Positions 11,290 through 22,238 of a DNA stretch of 64,000 nt are shown here, piece after piece (within the stretch, counting starts at the first letter, position 1; each line of letters opens with the position of its first letter). Source of the DNA: Pinus tabuliformis. Its lineage: Eukaryota; Streptophyta; Pinopsida; Pinales; Pinaceae. The position numbers and the translations under genes are program-made. The notes under the pieces were generated by a model. It had not been told where the DNA came from. It made no database searches and saw only the letters and a list, made by a program, of their open reading frames with translations. The stretch lies in contig CM062814.1 of the NCBI GenBank assembly GCA_031772625.1, positions 825,724,757 through 825,788,756 on the forward strand. Direction: 5' to 3'.

Positions 11290-11528
11290 GGCCCCTTCAA
11301 GTGACTTTTCCAAAAGTCTCTAGAGTAAAATTGATTTACCCCAATTAATACTGATTAATTAAGCCATTTACCTAAGTTAAACTTAGGAAAATTAATTAAC
11401 TAGCTAACTAATTCTAAAACAAGGCCTTTCCTTGCGAAACCTTTTCTGGGTATTGGAGAAAATGTGTTCCTTAGCCCCATAGGCACAATTTGAGACTAGA
11501 AGACATGTCTGAGCTACATAAACTAACA
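11290..11528 (-). repeat. Partial LTR of element 3
   Basis: Starts TGTTAGTTTATG on the minus strand at 11528 and contains the block 'ggctaaggaacac...ctccaatacccag'. This is related to the start of the LTRs at 33448 and 40600. It stops after 'gatcttagccattgattggg' and is followed at once by protease sequence. Confidence 0.65.
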
Positions 11529-11745
11529 CCTTCTTTCTTAGAAATTGGTTCTACTGGGTATCATACAATCAGTTCCATTGATTTTACAACTAGCAGAAAC
11601 AGACTAAAAAACTCCTCTCCAATTCTAGTCTGGATAAGGTTTGAGTCCCATTGAGTTACCAACCATGATTGTGGTTGTTGACTGAGCCGCCCTCCATCCA
11701 GATATTCCATGGAAGAAAGGGGCAATCCTAGAAGGTTTTCCTTGG

Positions 11746-11792
<47 letters not shown>

Positions 11793-12529
11793 CAGGGCGG
11801 CCATAAACAATTATTTTATTAAAAAACAATATATTGAGTGAGCCTTTACACAGACAGAGAAACATGGAGTAATGGGGATCTCCCCCACCTAGGCTGTAGA
11901 ATATGCCTTTTAGTGCAATAAGCCAACAACACTCATTTCTTGCATGAGTCCACTAATAATCTCATAAGGTGCGAAACTAGTTTCGACATAACACAAATTG
12001 CAACAAGGGGTATTTTGAGGGTTGTGTAAGATTTCAATTTTTGGCATTCTTAGTATTTTACCCTGCTTCTCATTTCGTTCAATTTTTCACTTTTTTCAGA
12101 GTGATACTAATTGTTCATTTTTAATAGATTTGAGACTTTTGTGATCTGCATTTTGTGTGGTTATGTCTTCCGGAGTCATCGCATTACTGTTTTTTGTATC
12201 GATGTTTCGAACCAGCCTCTGTGGTTCATCATCAGGATTAGATATGTGAAAAAGTCAGAGATTGATGTGTAATAAATAGAGGATAGGGTAGGGATGGTAA
12301 TGTAAAGAGCCGACAAGTCTGATAATGCTATGAATCAACATTGGTTTAATTAAATTAATTTTATTAAAAAAATTATTATTAAATTTTTAATTTTTTTTTT
12401 AATTTAAAAAAAAAAATTATTCATTTTTATTTTGAATGATTATTGGCTTACTTTGATAGTTGTATGCTTAGTTTTTGGTTAAAATTATTATATTAATTGT
12501 CAAGATCTAATATTATTAATGGTTGTGTA
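11529..12529. other. Unassigned intergenic stretch
   Basis: No gene is seen. The stretch holds an AT microsatellite at 11748-11790 and AT-rich runs at 12340-12420 with long A and T tracts. It may be remnants of older elements, but no family could be named. Confidence 0.5.
11748..11790. repeat. AT dinucleotide microsatellite
   Basis: About 21 uninterrupted AT repeats. Confidence 0.95.
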
Positions 12530-12620
12530 CTAATTTATGAAATCGGATTTGCTGGAAATGGCCTGCGTGGCCGAATCCCACGAATCGGACACGATTTGAT
12601 GGTGATTCGAATCCTAGAAC

Positions 12621-13465
12621 CTAAGTTGCACGAAACGGGGAAACGGGTACGAGTTTCCAAAACGGGCACGGGTATGAAACGTGACCCCCCCAAATTTTGG
12701 AAACGGGGAAACGCAATATATATATTACGACATTTAAGAAATATGTGCAATCATAAAGCATATATGATACATTCTAATTTATTACATTATGATTAAATTG
12801 TCAATTGTCAATGCATAAACTATAAGTCTCTAAATTTACATCACATTTATTCATGAATGATCACATAATGAAAATAGAAATATCCAAAATCAGCCACGAG
12901 AAATTTCTGATTTCTTGTCTCGTGCTTGATTGGGAGTCTCCTCCTACATAGTCGAACAACCTTACTGCTCTTGATTAAATAAAAGTTTCATACCCTAGTA
13001 CCCTACATGCTCTTGATTATTGGGAGTCTCCCATGCATAGAGGGCTTGGTTCTCTTGATTAAATACAAGTTCCATACCCTAATACATGACAAAATCCAAT
13101 GGAAACATTGCAATCCCCCCAATCCTGAAATCCTGAAAAACAAATAAGTCTGTTGGATTTTGAATGAGATCTAAAATTCTACTTTCTCCATATGAAATCC
13201 AATGAGGACGAAACCACTCTCAAACATCCTGAGTCATTTCATGGTAATGTTAAAAATTAAAGTAAAATGATGAAAATGAAAAATAAAGGAGAATATCACT
13301 TTTACTTTAAGAATTTAACATTACTATGAACTGCATATCAACACTAGGGCCATAGGCTTGAACATTTGGCTGCCACACTCAAAAAAATCCTTTTTTTTAT
13401 AACTTGAGAGACATCTAGAAGCATCTAGAGAATATTTGAGTCACCCAATAAAAAATTAGAAGCGA

Positions 13466-13503
<38 letters not shown>

Positions 13504-13705
13504 ACAAGAAAAAGTCAAGTTACAAGAGGAAACGCCGTCGTACGGCCCAGAAACGCGTTTCTGGCCCTACTGGCCACATTTCCTCCTCGAGAAACGGGCC
13601 AGTACGGCCGGAAACGCTTTTTTGGGCCATACCATATAGGTTTCCCCATTTCTATTTCGTTTCTGTACGGAAACGGACCCTCTACCCACGTTTCCTGCAA
13701 CTTAG
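12621..13705. mobile_element. Non-autonomous hAT-like element nested in the hAT left end
   Basis: The 1085-bp element has terminal inverted repeats ctaagttgcacgaaac and, at the other end, the same 16 bases with one mismatch. Both sides are flanked by the identical 8-mer cctagaac (12613-12620 and 13706-13713), the duplication length of hAT. Many gaaacg motifs lie near both ends, as expected for transposase-binding subterminal repeats. It has no coding capacity. A 31-base A tract lies at 13471-13501. Confidence 0.9.
13471..13501. repeat. Poly(A) tract
   Basis: 31 consecutive A bases inside the nested hAT-like element. They are not at its end, so this is not a retroposon tail. Confidence 0.9.
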
Positions 13706-13941
13706 CCTAGAACGTGACACGTCGTGTCCTAACGTGACACGATCGAATCCCGCACGTGTCACGATTTTGGGATTCGAATCCCAAAAAAGGGAAACCCGCG
13801 GGCATAAAAATGCGTTGTTCTATCAGTCATTTACCATTTCTTTCTTTCAGTTTTGGATACATTGAGCTGTGGGCAAGGAGCTAAAGGTTTGGAGCAAGGA
13901 GCTAAGGGTGTGGAGCGTTCGGCAAGGAGATTCAACCACCA

Positions 13942-14045
13942 GGTAAGTGCATTTCATCTCTATTTTTTTTCATTTCTATTATAGCAATTTGTATATGAAT
14001 TTTTTTTACAAATTTGTGCTTTTTTTTTTTTTTTTTACAATATTC
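13942..14045 (+). other. Possible 5' UTR intron of the hAT transposase gene
   Basis: A good plant donor, CAG/GTAAGT, occurs at 13939-13947. It is followed by a T-rich stretch with a 19-base T run (14018-14036) just before the probable start codon. No clear acceptor AG is seen before the ATG, so the intron end is unknown. Confidence 0.35.
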
Positions 14046-16391
14046 ATGGCGCAATCAAGGGCCGCAGTTAAGGGGCAAAGGAAGGGGAAGAATGTCTCCA
14101 TTGGAGATGCCTCTCCTCCCCCAATATCATCAGAGTCTGCTGCAAGTAATGTTGAGGGAAGAGGAGGACCTAAAGACAACATTGAGAAATATCCCTTGTG
14201 GAAATATGTCACAAGAGAGAATGGGACAAGCACCAAGGGGAAGGGAGGAGGCAATGTGCAATGGAGATGCAACTTTTGCCACATTTCTTTCAAAAGCACA
14301 TATTACCGTGTGAACGGCCATTTGTTGGCTTTACCAAGTTGAGGAATTGGAGATTGTAAAGTTGTTCCTTTACAAAAGAGGAAAGAAATGGAAAAGGAAT
14401 TCACTGTTGGTATGGCAAATGTGGCTGCAAAATCAAGAAAAACCAAGAATGAAGACCCCCTTCCATTTTTGAGGAAAGGCACCACCAAATTTCCATTTGA
14501 GAGTTCTATTGGGGGACAAGCAGCAAAAAGAAAAGCAATTTCACTTGGTCCAATGGACAAGATTTTTCAAAAAGAGAAACGGGAAGAGCTTGATCTCACC
14601 ATTGCCTTCTTTTTCTATCAAAACTTCATATCATTTAATGTTGCACGCTCACCTCTATTTATTGAGATGTGTCGAGCTCTAACTCACGGGTCTCCATCAT
14701 GGTATGTGCCTCCTAGTTTAGAGAAGCTTAGAACCACATTGTTGACGAAGGCAAAAAAGAGGTGCAAAAAATGCTTGAGCCTATTAAAGCATCATGGCCA
14801 ACATCTGGGGTTAGCATTGTTTTTGATGGATTGACAGATCCAGCGCGACACCCAATCATCAACTTCATGGTGTCTTCCTTGAATGATCCAATTTTCTTGA
14901 AAGTAGTGGATACACTTGGAGAATACAAGGATGCACAATTTATGGGTGAGTTATTTATTAAAGTTATTGAAAATGTAGGTGTTGATTCTTGTGTGCAAAT
15001 CATTATATATAATGCACCTATTTGCAAGGCTGCCAGCATGATTGTGGAAGCTAAATATCACGTGTTTTGGACACTTTTCATTGTCCATTCATTGAACTTA
15101 GCACTGAAATCCATTGCTTCTGATGTGCTTTGGATTGGTAACATAATTGAGGATGCACGACATATCTGTAACTTTGTGCAAAATCATACAAATGCCCTCA
15201 CTATCTACAAGGAGTACAACAATCTATCATTGTTGAAGATTGCTAATACACGGTTTGCCTCTTCATTCATGATGTTGAAGAGGTTGAGGGAGGTCAAGAC
15301 CGCTCTTGGGGCCATGGTTATTTATGAGTTTTGGTCTTTTTGGAGAAAGATAGATCAAGTAGCCCTTAAAAGAGTGAAGGACACAGTGCTAGATGATGCT
15401 TGGTGGGAGAGGGTAGATCTAATTATTCAGATCATGGACCCTATCATTTCTTTGCTTCGATTTGCAGATACAGACAAACCCATCCTAAGAGAGGTTTATG
15501 AGGGATGGGATTCCATGATTGAGTCTGTGAGGAGCATTATTCTACAGAGTGAGTGCCCCGAGTATGAGACATCACCAAAGGCCTTCTGTGGTACTATACA
15601 GGATATTCTTGTCAGCAGATGGGACAAGAATTGCACACCTTTACATTGTTTGGCTCACTCATTGAACCCAAAATACTACAGCCATGAGTGGCTGAATGGT
15701 GGACCTTCCCGCAGATTCCCTCCTCACATGGATGGTGAAATCTCACAGGGGAGGAAAGATGCATTCAGGCGGGTTTTTCAGGATAGAGCATTGCTTGATG
15801 AGGTGGAGGATGCCTTTGTAGAGTTTTCCACTGGCACTAGTCGATTTGCAGGATATGATGTGATTAGAGACAGGGGGGCTAAGAAGCCCTATTCTTGGTG
15901 GGCAAATCATGGGGCAACAAGCCCTCCTCTTCAGCAATTAGCCATGAGGCTCCTCTCTCAAGTGACTTCATCCTCTTGTTGGGAGAGGAATTGGAGCACA
16001 TATGGGAATTTGTATAGTGTGAAGAAAAGCAGGCTTGCGCAGTCTAGGGCAGAGGCAATGGTGTATGTGCACACCAACCTTCGTCTTATTTTCAGGCAAA
16101 GGGAAGAGTGGTTCAGGGGAAAGACAAAGATGTGGGATGTATTTCCTAATGATATGGGTCTGGATAGCAAGGTTGAGTTGGCATTGGCCAACATGGATCT
16201 CAATGATCTAGTAGCCTGTTAGATTTGATGACGGTGATATTTTAGAGGGGTCATCCTCCACACCAGCAGATGCAGAGGTGACTATGGATACAGGGGAGGA
16301 GGAGGATGCAGAGGAGAGCAGTGGTGAGTCTGGTGACCATGATGATGAGGTCATTGATGTTGATTCTGATGATGACTATGAGGATTGTTGA
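14046..16391 (+). pseudogene. hAT transposase (BED zinc finger, DUF659, C-terminal dimerisation domain), broken
   Basis: Start chosen at 14046 (MAQSRAAVKGQRKGK). A BED-type finger is visible at about residues 45-95 (WRCNFC...HLLAL). A TGA at 14341 interrupts it. The DUF659 region contains FDGLTDPARHPIINFM (usual form DGWTDP) and HSLNLALKSI. The hAT dimerisation region has KPYSWWANHGATSP, ERNWSTYGNLYS and RAEAMVYVHTNLRL. A one-base frameshift lies near 14743 and another near 16216. After that an acidic tail (DDGDILEGSSS...) ends at 16391. Intact, it would cut and move hAT elements in the nucleus. Three breaks make it a pseudogene. Confidence 0.9.
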
Positions 16392-16763
16392 CTCATGAGT
16401 CATGGGCTACCTATTGCCTTGAGGCTTGTATACCTGTAGTTGTTTTTAATTTTCTATTTCTATTTGCCATTGGCATTGCACTACCTATGTAACACATTTT
16501 GATTTGATGACTTAATGAGAAAACTACAGTTGTCAGTGTCTTTATCTTACTAGCTTGTAAGTTGTCTTTCATTTATGAATCATGATTTATGTGACATGTA
16601 TTTGAATTTTATATGTACTATGCATGCTACAATGTTACTAACTTACTTTGTAAACAGTGAAACTAACATCTAGATGAAGATCTTTTGTATCATTAAAGAG
16701 AATTTGTGTAAGAAATATCTAATTTTTAATATATATATTAATAAAATAATATATAACGAATCC
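16392..16763 (+). other. 3' flank of the hAT transposase gene
   Basis: AT-rich non-coding sequence between the transposase stop and the right inverted end. No gene is seen. Confidence 0.5.
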
Positions 16764-16980
16764 TACATGTCCTGTTCCGAGGGGTCAACGTGTCCGAATC
16801 CGACTCTCGAATCCCCATACCCTGCGAATCCTGAATCCCCATGTTAGGTGACTTAGGTACTAACTAAATATTTCTTGTATTTAATTGGTTTTGTTGTCAA
16901 TAAGATTATTTTTGAATAATTAGCTTTGTATTGATATTAATGTTCTAAATGATGCAAGATCATTATTAAACATGTTATTT

Positions 16981-17100
16981 AATAATGAAACTAACTTGGT
17001 TTTATTTAAATTACTACTTGAATGTTAATTAAATAAAACCAATTAATAATAAAAAAATTAATAAAATTAATTTAAATAAAACCAAGTTAGTTTCATTATT
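16981..17100. repeat. Perfect 33-bp inverted repeat (fold-back)
   Basis: Arms at 16981-17013 and 17068-17100 are exact reverse complements, with a 54-base AT-rich loop. RNA or single-stranded DNA would form a long hairpin. No terminal duplication was recognised, so this is not proven to be a transposon. Confidence 0.92.
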
Positions 17101-17655
17101 AAATTGGTTTTATTTAATAATGGATAGAGAGGAGGTCCAATTAGTGGACTACTCTAACAATCCTTGTTAAAAAAAGATTGTTTTGTTCTCATATGGTAGT
17201 CAAACTGGGAGCAGAACAAAAGAGTCTAGCCCCATGGTCAATCCAAAAGTGCAGAAGAAGACTTTAGAAATAGGACTAATTTATATGGCAAAGGAGTTAA
17301 GGACATTGTCAGATCATATGATGGACTTGATACAAGGCTTAGTATACCTAGTGAAATTTTGGGCCATAGCCCTGACTGAGATCCATCTGAGGTGGCCTAC
17401 AGTAACGAGAAGCTCAATGCACACTCCATCAATTTGGCAAATATTCTGAAGCACCCTTCCCAACAGAAAAGCCTAGCCAAAAACAAGCAAAAGGAACCTG
17501 ACTAAAGGAAGGAGGTAGTGGTAAAGAGTTTTGAATCAAGGTTGTACCTTGGGGGGCAGGGTTTATTGGCAGTGGTCAGGATATGGAGGAGCTTAGCGGT
17601 TTCAAGCAAGGCTTAAGCCAAAGTAAGGTAGTTTTGGGAAAAAATGGAGTTAAGA
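17101..17655. other. Host flank left of the nested LTR element, no recognised gene
   Basis: A plus-strand open stretch at 17183-17449 (88 codons, MFSYGSQTG...) and the sequence to 17655 match no family I know. It continues across the LTR element at 33291, as shown by the TAAGA duplication. Confidence 0.5.
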
Positions 17656-18958
17656 TGTAATATTCCTTAATGGAAATATATAATGTTAAACAAAGCAAAC
17701 ATAGTAGAAACACATACAAAAATTTATAGCACATTTAACAACCAGAAATCTCCATGAACTACACTGATCTAAGCCATTTTATTAATAAATAAGAGGGTAC
17801 AATGTGGTGCTGGAAAGAGTGCACCTGGGCTTGCTCAAGGCAAGCTAGCTAAGCCCAAATGAACAATAAGAAATCCCTCTCAAATCTGTTGTTGCTCTCT
17901 CCTGGCTTTGCGCTGAAACTACCTAGAAAATATGTTGTTGGCTGCAAAGAACTGCTGCTAGGGCCTCCTCGGGTGCTCAGAAAATTCCGGGAAATTAACC
18001 CCGGGCTCTCCACCAATAACCCACAAAAACCCACAAAGGAATTGGCCAAATGTTGACCTTGGAATTTCGGCCCAATTTTCCCCTAGCTCCTCTAACTGTT
18101 GGCTAAGTTGGGGCCCCTGTTTGACCCCTCAAATCTGCCCAGAAAATTCTGCCAAATTAATCTTGGCCTCTCCTCAATAAACCCAGAAAAACCAAGAAAG
18201 GGTTTGTCCTAGTTTTGATGCTCCAAAATTGAACCCCAAATGCTTGGCCCTCCTCCACAAGCAAAAGATGTAACCTATAGCAAATGTTGCGTTTGTTACT
18301 TCGCCAAAATGATGTAAAAGCCCCCACAACAGTTCCCGGACTCCACCTCAAGTTTCAGCTCCTAACTCTCTTCCTTCCACAACCTCCAACCGCGCCTCTT
18401 CCAAGAGTTGTGCAGTCCCTATATTGTTGCTGCCAATTCTCTCCACAAACTCGCACTCCCTGCTGCTGATACGAACTGGTACAGGGAAGACTCCCTCCTT
18501 GGGCTGGCACTCGAAGTCCACTGAAGCAAGGGTTGAGATCTCCGCTCAAAGACACTCGTGTGCTAAACAACACTGCAGACTTGGCTTTAGCTCAAGCGTG
18601 CTATGTCAAAGACACAATTTATGAATAAATGAATGAATGCCCAAAATGAGTGTCTCTTGCTCTATTTATCAAAGAGCCTCCAAGATAATGCCCATGTGGG
18701 GGTCCAGCTCGACTTTCCCCACAAACTTCGCTCCAATGAGAGTGTCTTCCACATGTGGGCCACAATTCTCCATGGCGTGGCCCCCACGCTCCACTAGAGC
18801 TGCAATATTTCCCTTCCTAACGATTGGGCCCCCACTTAATCCCAAAATCCATGCAAGCCCTCTGAACCCACATTTCCTAAATGCAAACATGAAATAAGAC
18901 AAAATTGGGCAAGATTGATATTTCCCTTAGCAATATTGCTAAGTGGGAATATCACAGT
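17656..18958 (-). repeat. 3' LTR of element E (1303 bp)
   Basis: Closely similar to 32050-33290 with short indels. It begins near aatattcc and ends with the palindrome-like block agcaatattgct...gaatatcaca. A TATA-like sequence was not pinned down. The inner edge adjoins a purine-rich tract (18959-18968 on the minus strand). Confidence 0.92.
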
Positions 18959-19019
18959 CCTCCCCGCTAAAACATTGCTTGTCCTCAAGCAACAGCCGAA
19001 CAATGCTCTCCCTAGTTAT

Positions 19020-19850
19020 TGCTCCCCATTGTCACTACAAAAATGTGTCAGGGTCCCAGATGCACCACTAATTCGTCCCTGACCTCTGCACTGTCCTAAC
19101 ATGAAAGAATCCCTCAATACCAAGATCCCAAGCCATACTATCCCACCTGAAGCTCCCCTCGCTCCACTCACTATCCTACTCGGTATAAGTATCAAAAGTC
19201 CCTTGTATACCATTAATGAGTATGGGATCATGATAATGTAGCACTATGTCCAACTCCTCGTGAAGTTGTCCTAACCCGTAAGCCATCCCATTCACTCTAG
19301 GAGTATACTCTCGAAGATAACACCCAATCCCTACAGAGATAGCGTCTCGCGCACGTGAGCTTCTCCTGATATCATCTTGCTAGCCCACCTGCCATGCTAA
19401 TGAAGTCCCCCATGCCATCAGCGAGTCATCAAAGCCCAATGGAAGATCTAAATGATCTTCCCCTGTAGAAATTAGCTCATCCCCAAGGGTAGTTGTACTG
19501 CCAAGTCCTATGATGCCCGGATCCCACGCTAGTCTCAAAAGGGTGCCACTATGTTGTCGCTACGCAACTCTGATCATGACAATCTGCCCCTCATGCTCAA
19601 GTTGTATCCACCTCTCCTGGGACCTGATGGCAAAACATCTATGGAGTCCCAACGCATTTGGACCAAGCACCTCCATGATGTCACCTCCTACCCATCCAAC
19701 ACTCACCCTGATCCATAGCGACAACAAGGAAAACCAACCTTGCCATGCAATCAAGGCCTCAACACTCCCCGACATGTCAAACCAAGGGTGAGTTGGGTCA
19801 TCCCCGATCCTGCTCCCACTTGTCAGACCAGGAGGTAACTCCTCAAATCA
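19020..19850 (-). pseudogene. Decayed reading frame of unknown family in element E
   Basis: One minus-strand frame of about 275 codons runs from about 19850 to 19020 with only a few interruptions, nearly all TAG. Recognisable stretches include MSGSVEALIAWQGWFSLL, GFDDSLMAWGTSLAWQVG and LREYTPRVNGMAYGLGQL. The same frame then enters LLLEDKQCFSGED at the polypurine tract. I do not recognise the family. It has no RT, integrase, CCHC or protease motif. It lies between the later copia insertion and the 3' LTR, the place where env-like or captured genes occur in some gypsy elements. Function unknown. Confidence 0.5.
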
Positions 19851-19998
19851 AAAATTCATATATTCATTCAAGTTGTTCATTATTATATACAAGAGGGAGT
19901 GACTATTCAGTTCATCCCCCGATGACTCTCTATCTTCTCTATTATTTATTTACATTAATTACAGTTGTACACCCAATCCCTCTAATTAGGTGTCAACA
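19848..19998 (-). repeat. Partial 3' LTR of copia B
   Basis: Begins TGTTGACACC at 19998 directly after the polypurine tract. It contains a TATA-like tgtatataata near 19890. No second copy was found near 31060, so its outer end is an estimate. Confidence 0.55.
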
Positions 19999-19999
19999 T

Positions 20000-20008
20000 T
20001 CCCCCCCT
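20000..20008 (-). other. Polypurine tract of copia B
   Basis: Minus strand AAGGGGGGG, overlapping the stop codon of RNase H and adjoining the LTR start. Confidence 0.8.
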
Positions 20009-20727
20009 TAATCTGAAGGGATGTTGGTGAGTCCAAGCATCGTTCTGAATTTTTCAAGTTTTTCTCTTCCAAGTGCTTTGGTGAAGATGTCTGCAATTCG
20101 CTCATTAGTGGAACAATGGCGAAGATGGATTGTTTTGGCCTCAACACGATGTCGAATCAGATGATATTTAGTATTGATGTGCTTTGTTCGATCATGGAAC
20201 TTCGGGTTCTTGGCCAACTTTATTGCAGAGGTATTGTCAATCATGAGTGGAGTCGATTGTAATTGTTTTACCTGCAAATCTTCAAGAATTTTCTTGAGCC
20301 ACACAATTTCTTTTGTTGCCTCAGCTGCTGCCACATATTCTGCCTCTGTTGTGAAATCTGCTGGAACTGATTGTTTGCGTGATCTCCAGGAGACAGCTCC
20401 TGATCCAAGACTCATAGCATAACCTGAAGTAGAAACCCCAGTTTCTTTGTCTCCATCGAAGTCTGAATCAAAGTATCCAATCAAGCTGAAGTCGCCCACC
20501 TGCGTATACTTGATTCCAAAGTCTTGAGTTCCCTTAAAGTACTTTAGAACTCTTTTTGTAGCAGACCAATGTCCCTCACAAGGCTTTTGCATAAATCTGG
20601 AGAGAATTCCAACAGCAAACGAAATGTTTGGTCTGGTAGTAGTTAGGTAGTTGAGACTTCCTACAAGCTTTCTATACTTTGTTGCATCCTCAAATTCTTT
20701 TCCTTCAATGGATGTGAGCTTTAAGTT
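20008..20727 (-). pseudogene. copia RNase H, copia B
   Basis: Contains DSDFDGDKET, SWRSRKQSVPADFTTEAEY and DNTSAIKLAKNPKFHDRTKHI, then ADIFTKALGREKLEKFR and the typical C-terminus LGLTNIPSD. This is a complete copia RNase H in a single frame (20592-20008). The preceding connection (YRKLVGSLNYL and RPNISFAVGILSRFM-like) runs in the same frame back to a TAA at about 20727. Confidence 0.9.
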
Positions 20728-21804
20728 TTATTCCATTGGAGTAGTCAGAAGATTGCATTCAATCATGCCAAATCTGTTCAACAAGTCTCCAATGTACTTT
20801 TTTTGAGAAAGGAATATGGACTTCAGATGTTGAGTTACTTCAATACCAAGATAGTAATGAACATAGTCCAAATCAGTCATTTCAAAACTTTTCTTCAATT
20901 CCTTCTTTATGGATGCAATGTAGCTTTCATTGTTCCCTGTCATCAAAAGATCATCTACATATACCACAAGATATACAACTGTTTTCCCAACTTTCTTGAC
21001 AAACAAAGTTGCATCATCAAGATCATAATGTTTGAAATTGAGTTTCAGAAGATGCTCAATCAGTTTTTCGTACCAGGCTCGTGGTGCTTGTTTGAGGCCA
21101 TACAAGGATTTCACAAGTTTGCATACTTTATGTTCATGTCCTTTCACAGCAAATCTTTCAAGTTGGGACATAAAAACATTTTCTTTTAGATCTCCATTCA
21201 AGAAAGCAGTTTTTACATCCATTTGATGGACTTTCCAACCGTTCTGAGCTGCTAAGGCAAAGAGTGTCCGGATGGTAGCCCATTTTGTTGTGGGGGCAAA
21301 AGTTTCCTCATAATCGACCCCTTCCTTCTGTGCAAAACCTTTTGCCACAAGCCTGGCTTTGTGCTTGTCAAGTGAGCCATCAACTTTATACTTGTTCTTG
21401 TAGACCCACTTGCAGCCAATTGGTTTAGTTCCCAATGGAGGATCAACCAGCTTCCAAGTGCCATTCTTTATCAGGGCATCATACTCCTTTTGCATTGCTT
21501 CTCTCCATTCATCATGAGAAGCAGCTTCTTTGAAGGAAGTTGGTTCAAAATCTGTAGACAAATTGAATTCACAATCATAAGAAACATCCATATCAACAGG
21601 TGAATCAGAGTCATCTACATTACCTCCATTTGTCCGGTTTGAATTTCTAGTTCCTGTCTTTCCAACCTCATCAGGATGAACACTTTCAAGTGTCTTTGTC
21701 AGCCACTTTGGGGGACCCTTCTCAGATGGTCCAGGCTGCTCTGTTGATTGAGTTGGGACTGAATCAAGATTGAGTCTCCCAATTCTGTCAATCACATCAC
21801 TCAA
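20728..21804 (-). pseudogene. copia reverse transcriptase, copia B
   Basis: A 358-residue open frame has EWREAMQKEYDAL and CKWVYKNKYKVDGSL. AKGFAQKEGVDYEETFAP follows, then [27 protein letters not shown] and the catalytic VVYVDDLLMTG. HYYLGIEV comes last. This is a full copia RT. The frame is bounded by in-frame stops at both ends (about 21805 and 20727) that break an otherwise continuous polyprotein. Confidence 0.92.
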
Positions 21805-21825
21805 AGTATCATCTGTTGTTGGGGT

Positions 21826-22238
21826 TTAATGTAGGGGAGAGAGTGTTTCAGAAGAAGATTCCACAGATTGATCTAATATAGGAATCCCCCCTTCAAGATG
21901 TGGACTCTGATTATCAAATTCTTGAAATGATTTTGCATTTGTGAGTCTATCCAAGAGATCAAGTTGCCTTTCAACAACATTGTTAGTTTTGGATGATTCA
22001 AGAGAGATTACATCTCTAGATACAACAAACTTTTTGTTGACTTCATCATAGAGACTATATGCTTTGGAGGTGTTTGAATACCCTAGGAAGATACACTTAC
22101 GACTTCTTGCACCAAGTTTGTTTCTATGTACCTTTGGTATTAAGGCATAACAGGTGGAACCAAAAACCCTGAGATGCTTTACCGAAGGAATGTGCCCATA
22201 CCACATTTCATAGGGAGTCTTGTTTCTGATAGCATTAG
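21826..22238 (-). pseudogene. copia integrase C-terminal part, copia B (downstream of the insertion)
   Basis: After the insertion the frame resumes with AIRNKTPYEMWYG and goes on with VKHLRVFGSTCYALIP, GYSNTSKAYSLYD and VVSRDVISLE. This is the exact continuation of the integrase that stops at 29059 (NRCPSN). Ends at a TAA before the RT frame. Confidence 0.93.

Larger units (their letters stand above)
9776..11528 (-). mobile_element. Decayed Ty1/copia remnant (element 3)
   Basis: The minus strand holds an LTR fragment (about 11290-11528, starting TGTTAG) joined directly to a protease remnant (11000-11220), a pre-integrase region and an integrase fragment reaching 9776, where element 2 adjoins. 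Gag, the primer site and the distal LTR half are missing. The RT half must lie left of element 2 or be lost. Many stops show it is older than its neighbours. Confidence 0.75.
12530..16847 (+). mobile_element. hAT DNA transposon with a nested insertion; boundaries tentative
   Basis: A broken hAT transposase (14046-16391) is flanked by imperfect inverted ends. The left end starts ctaatttatgaaat at 12530. The right end, read inward from 16847, starts ctaacatggggattc. Both then carry ggatt(c/t)gc and a gaatcggacacg-like motif. The flanking 8-mers (gttgtgta, gtgactta) do not match, so the duplication has decayed or the ends are slightly off. The left end is split by the element at 12621-13705. Confidence 0.7.

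Noticed and set aside
12340-12420. AT-rich stretch resembling the reverse of 17040-17090, as a possible outer inverted repeat around the hAT
   Set aside because: The similarity is mostly low-complexity A/T runs. It could not be separated from chance by eye.
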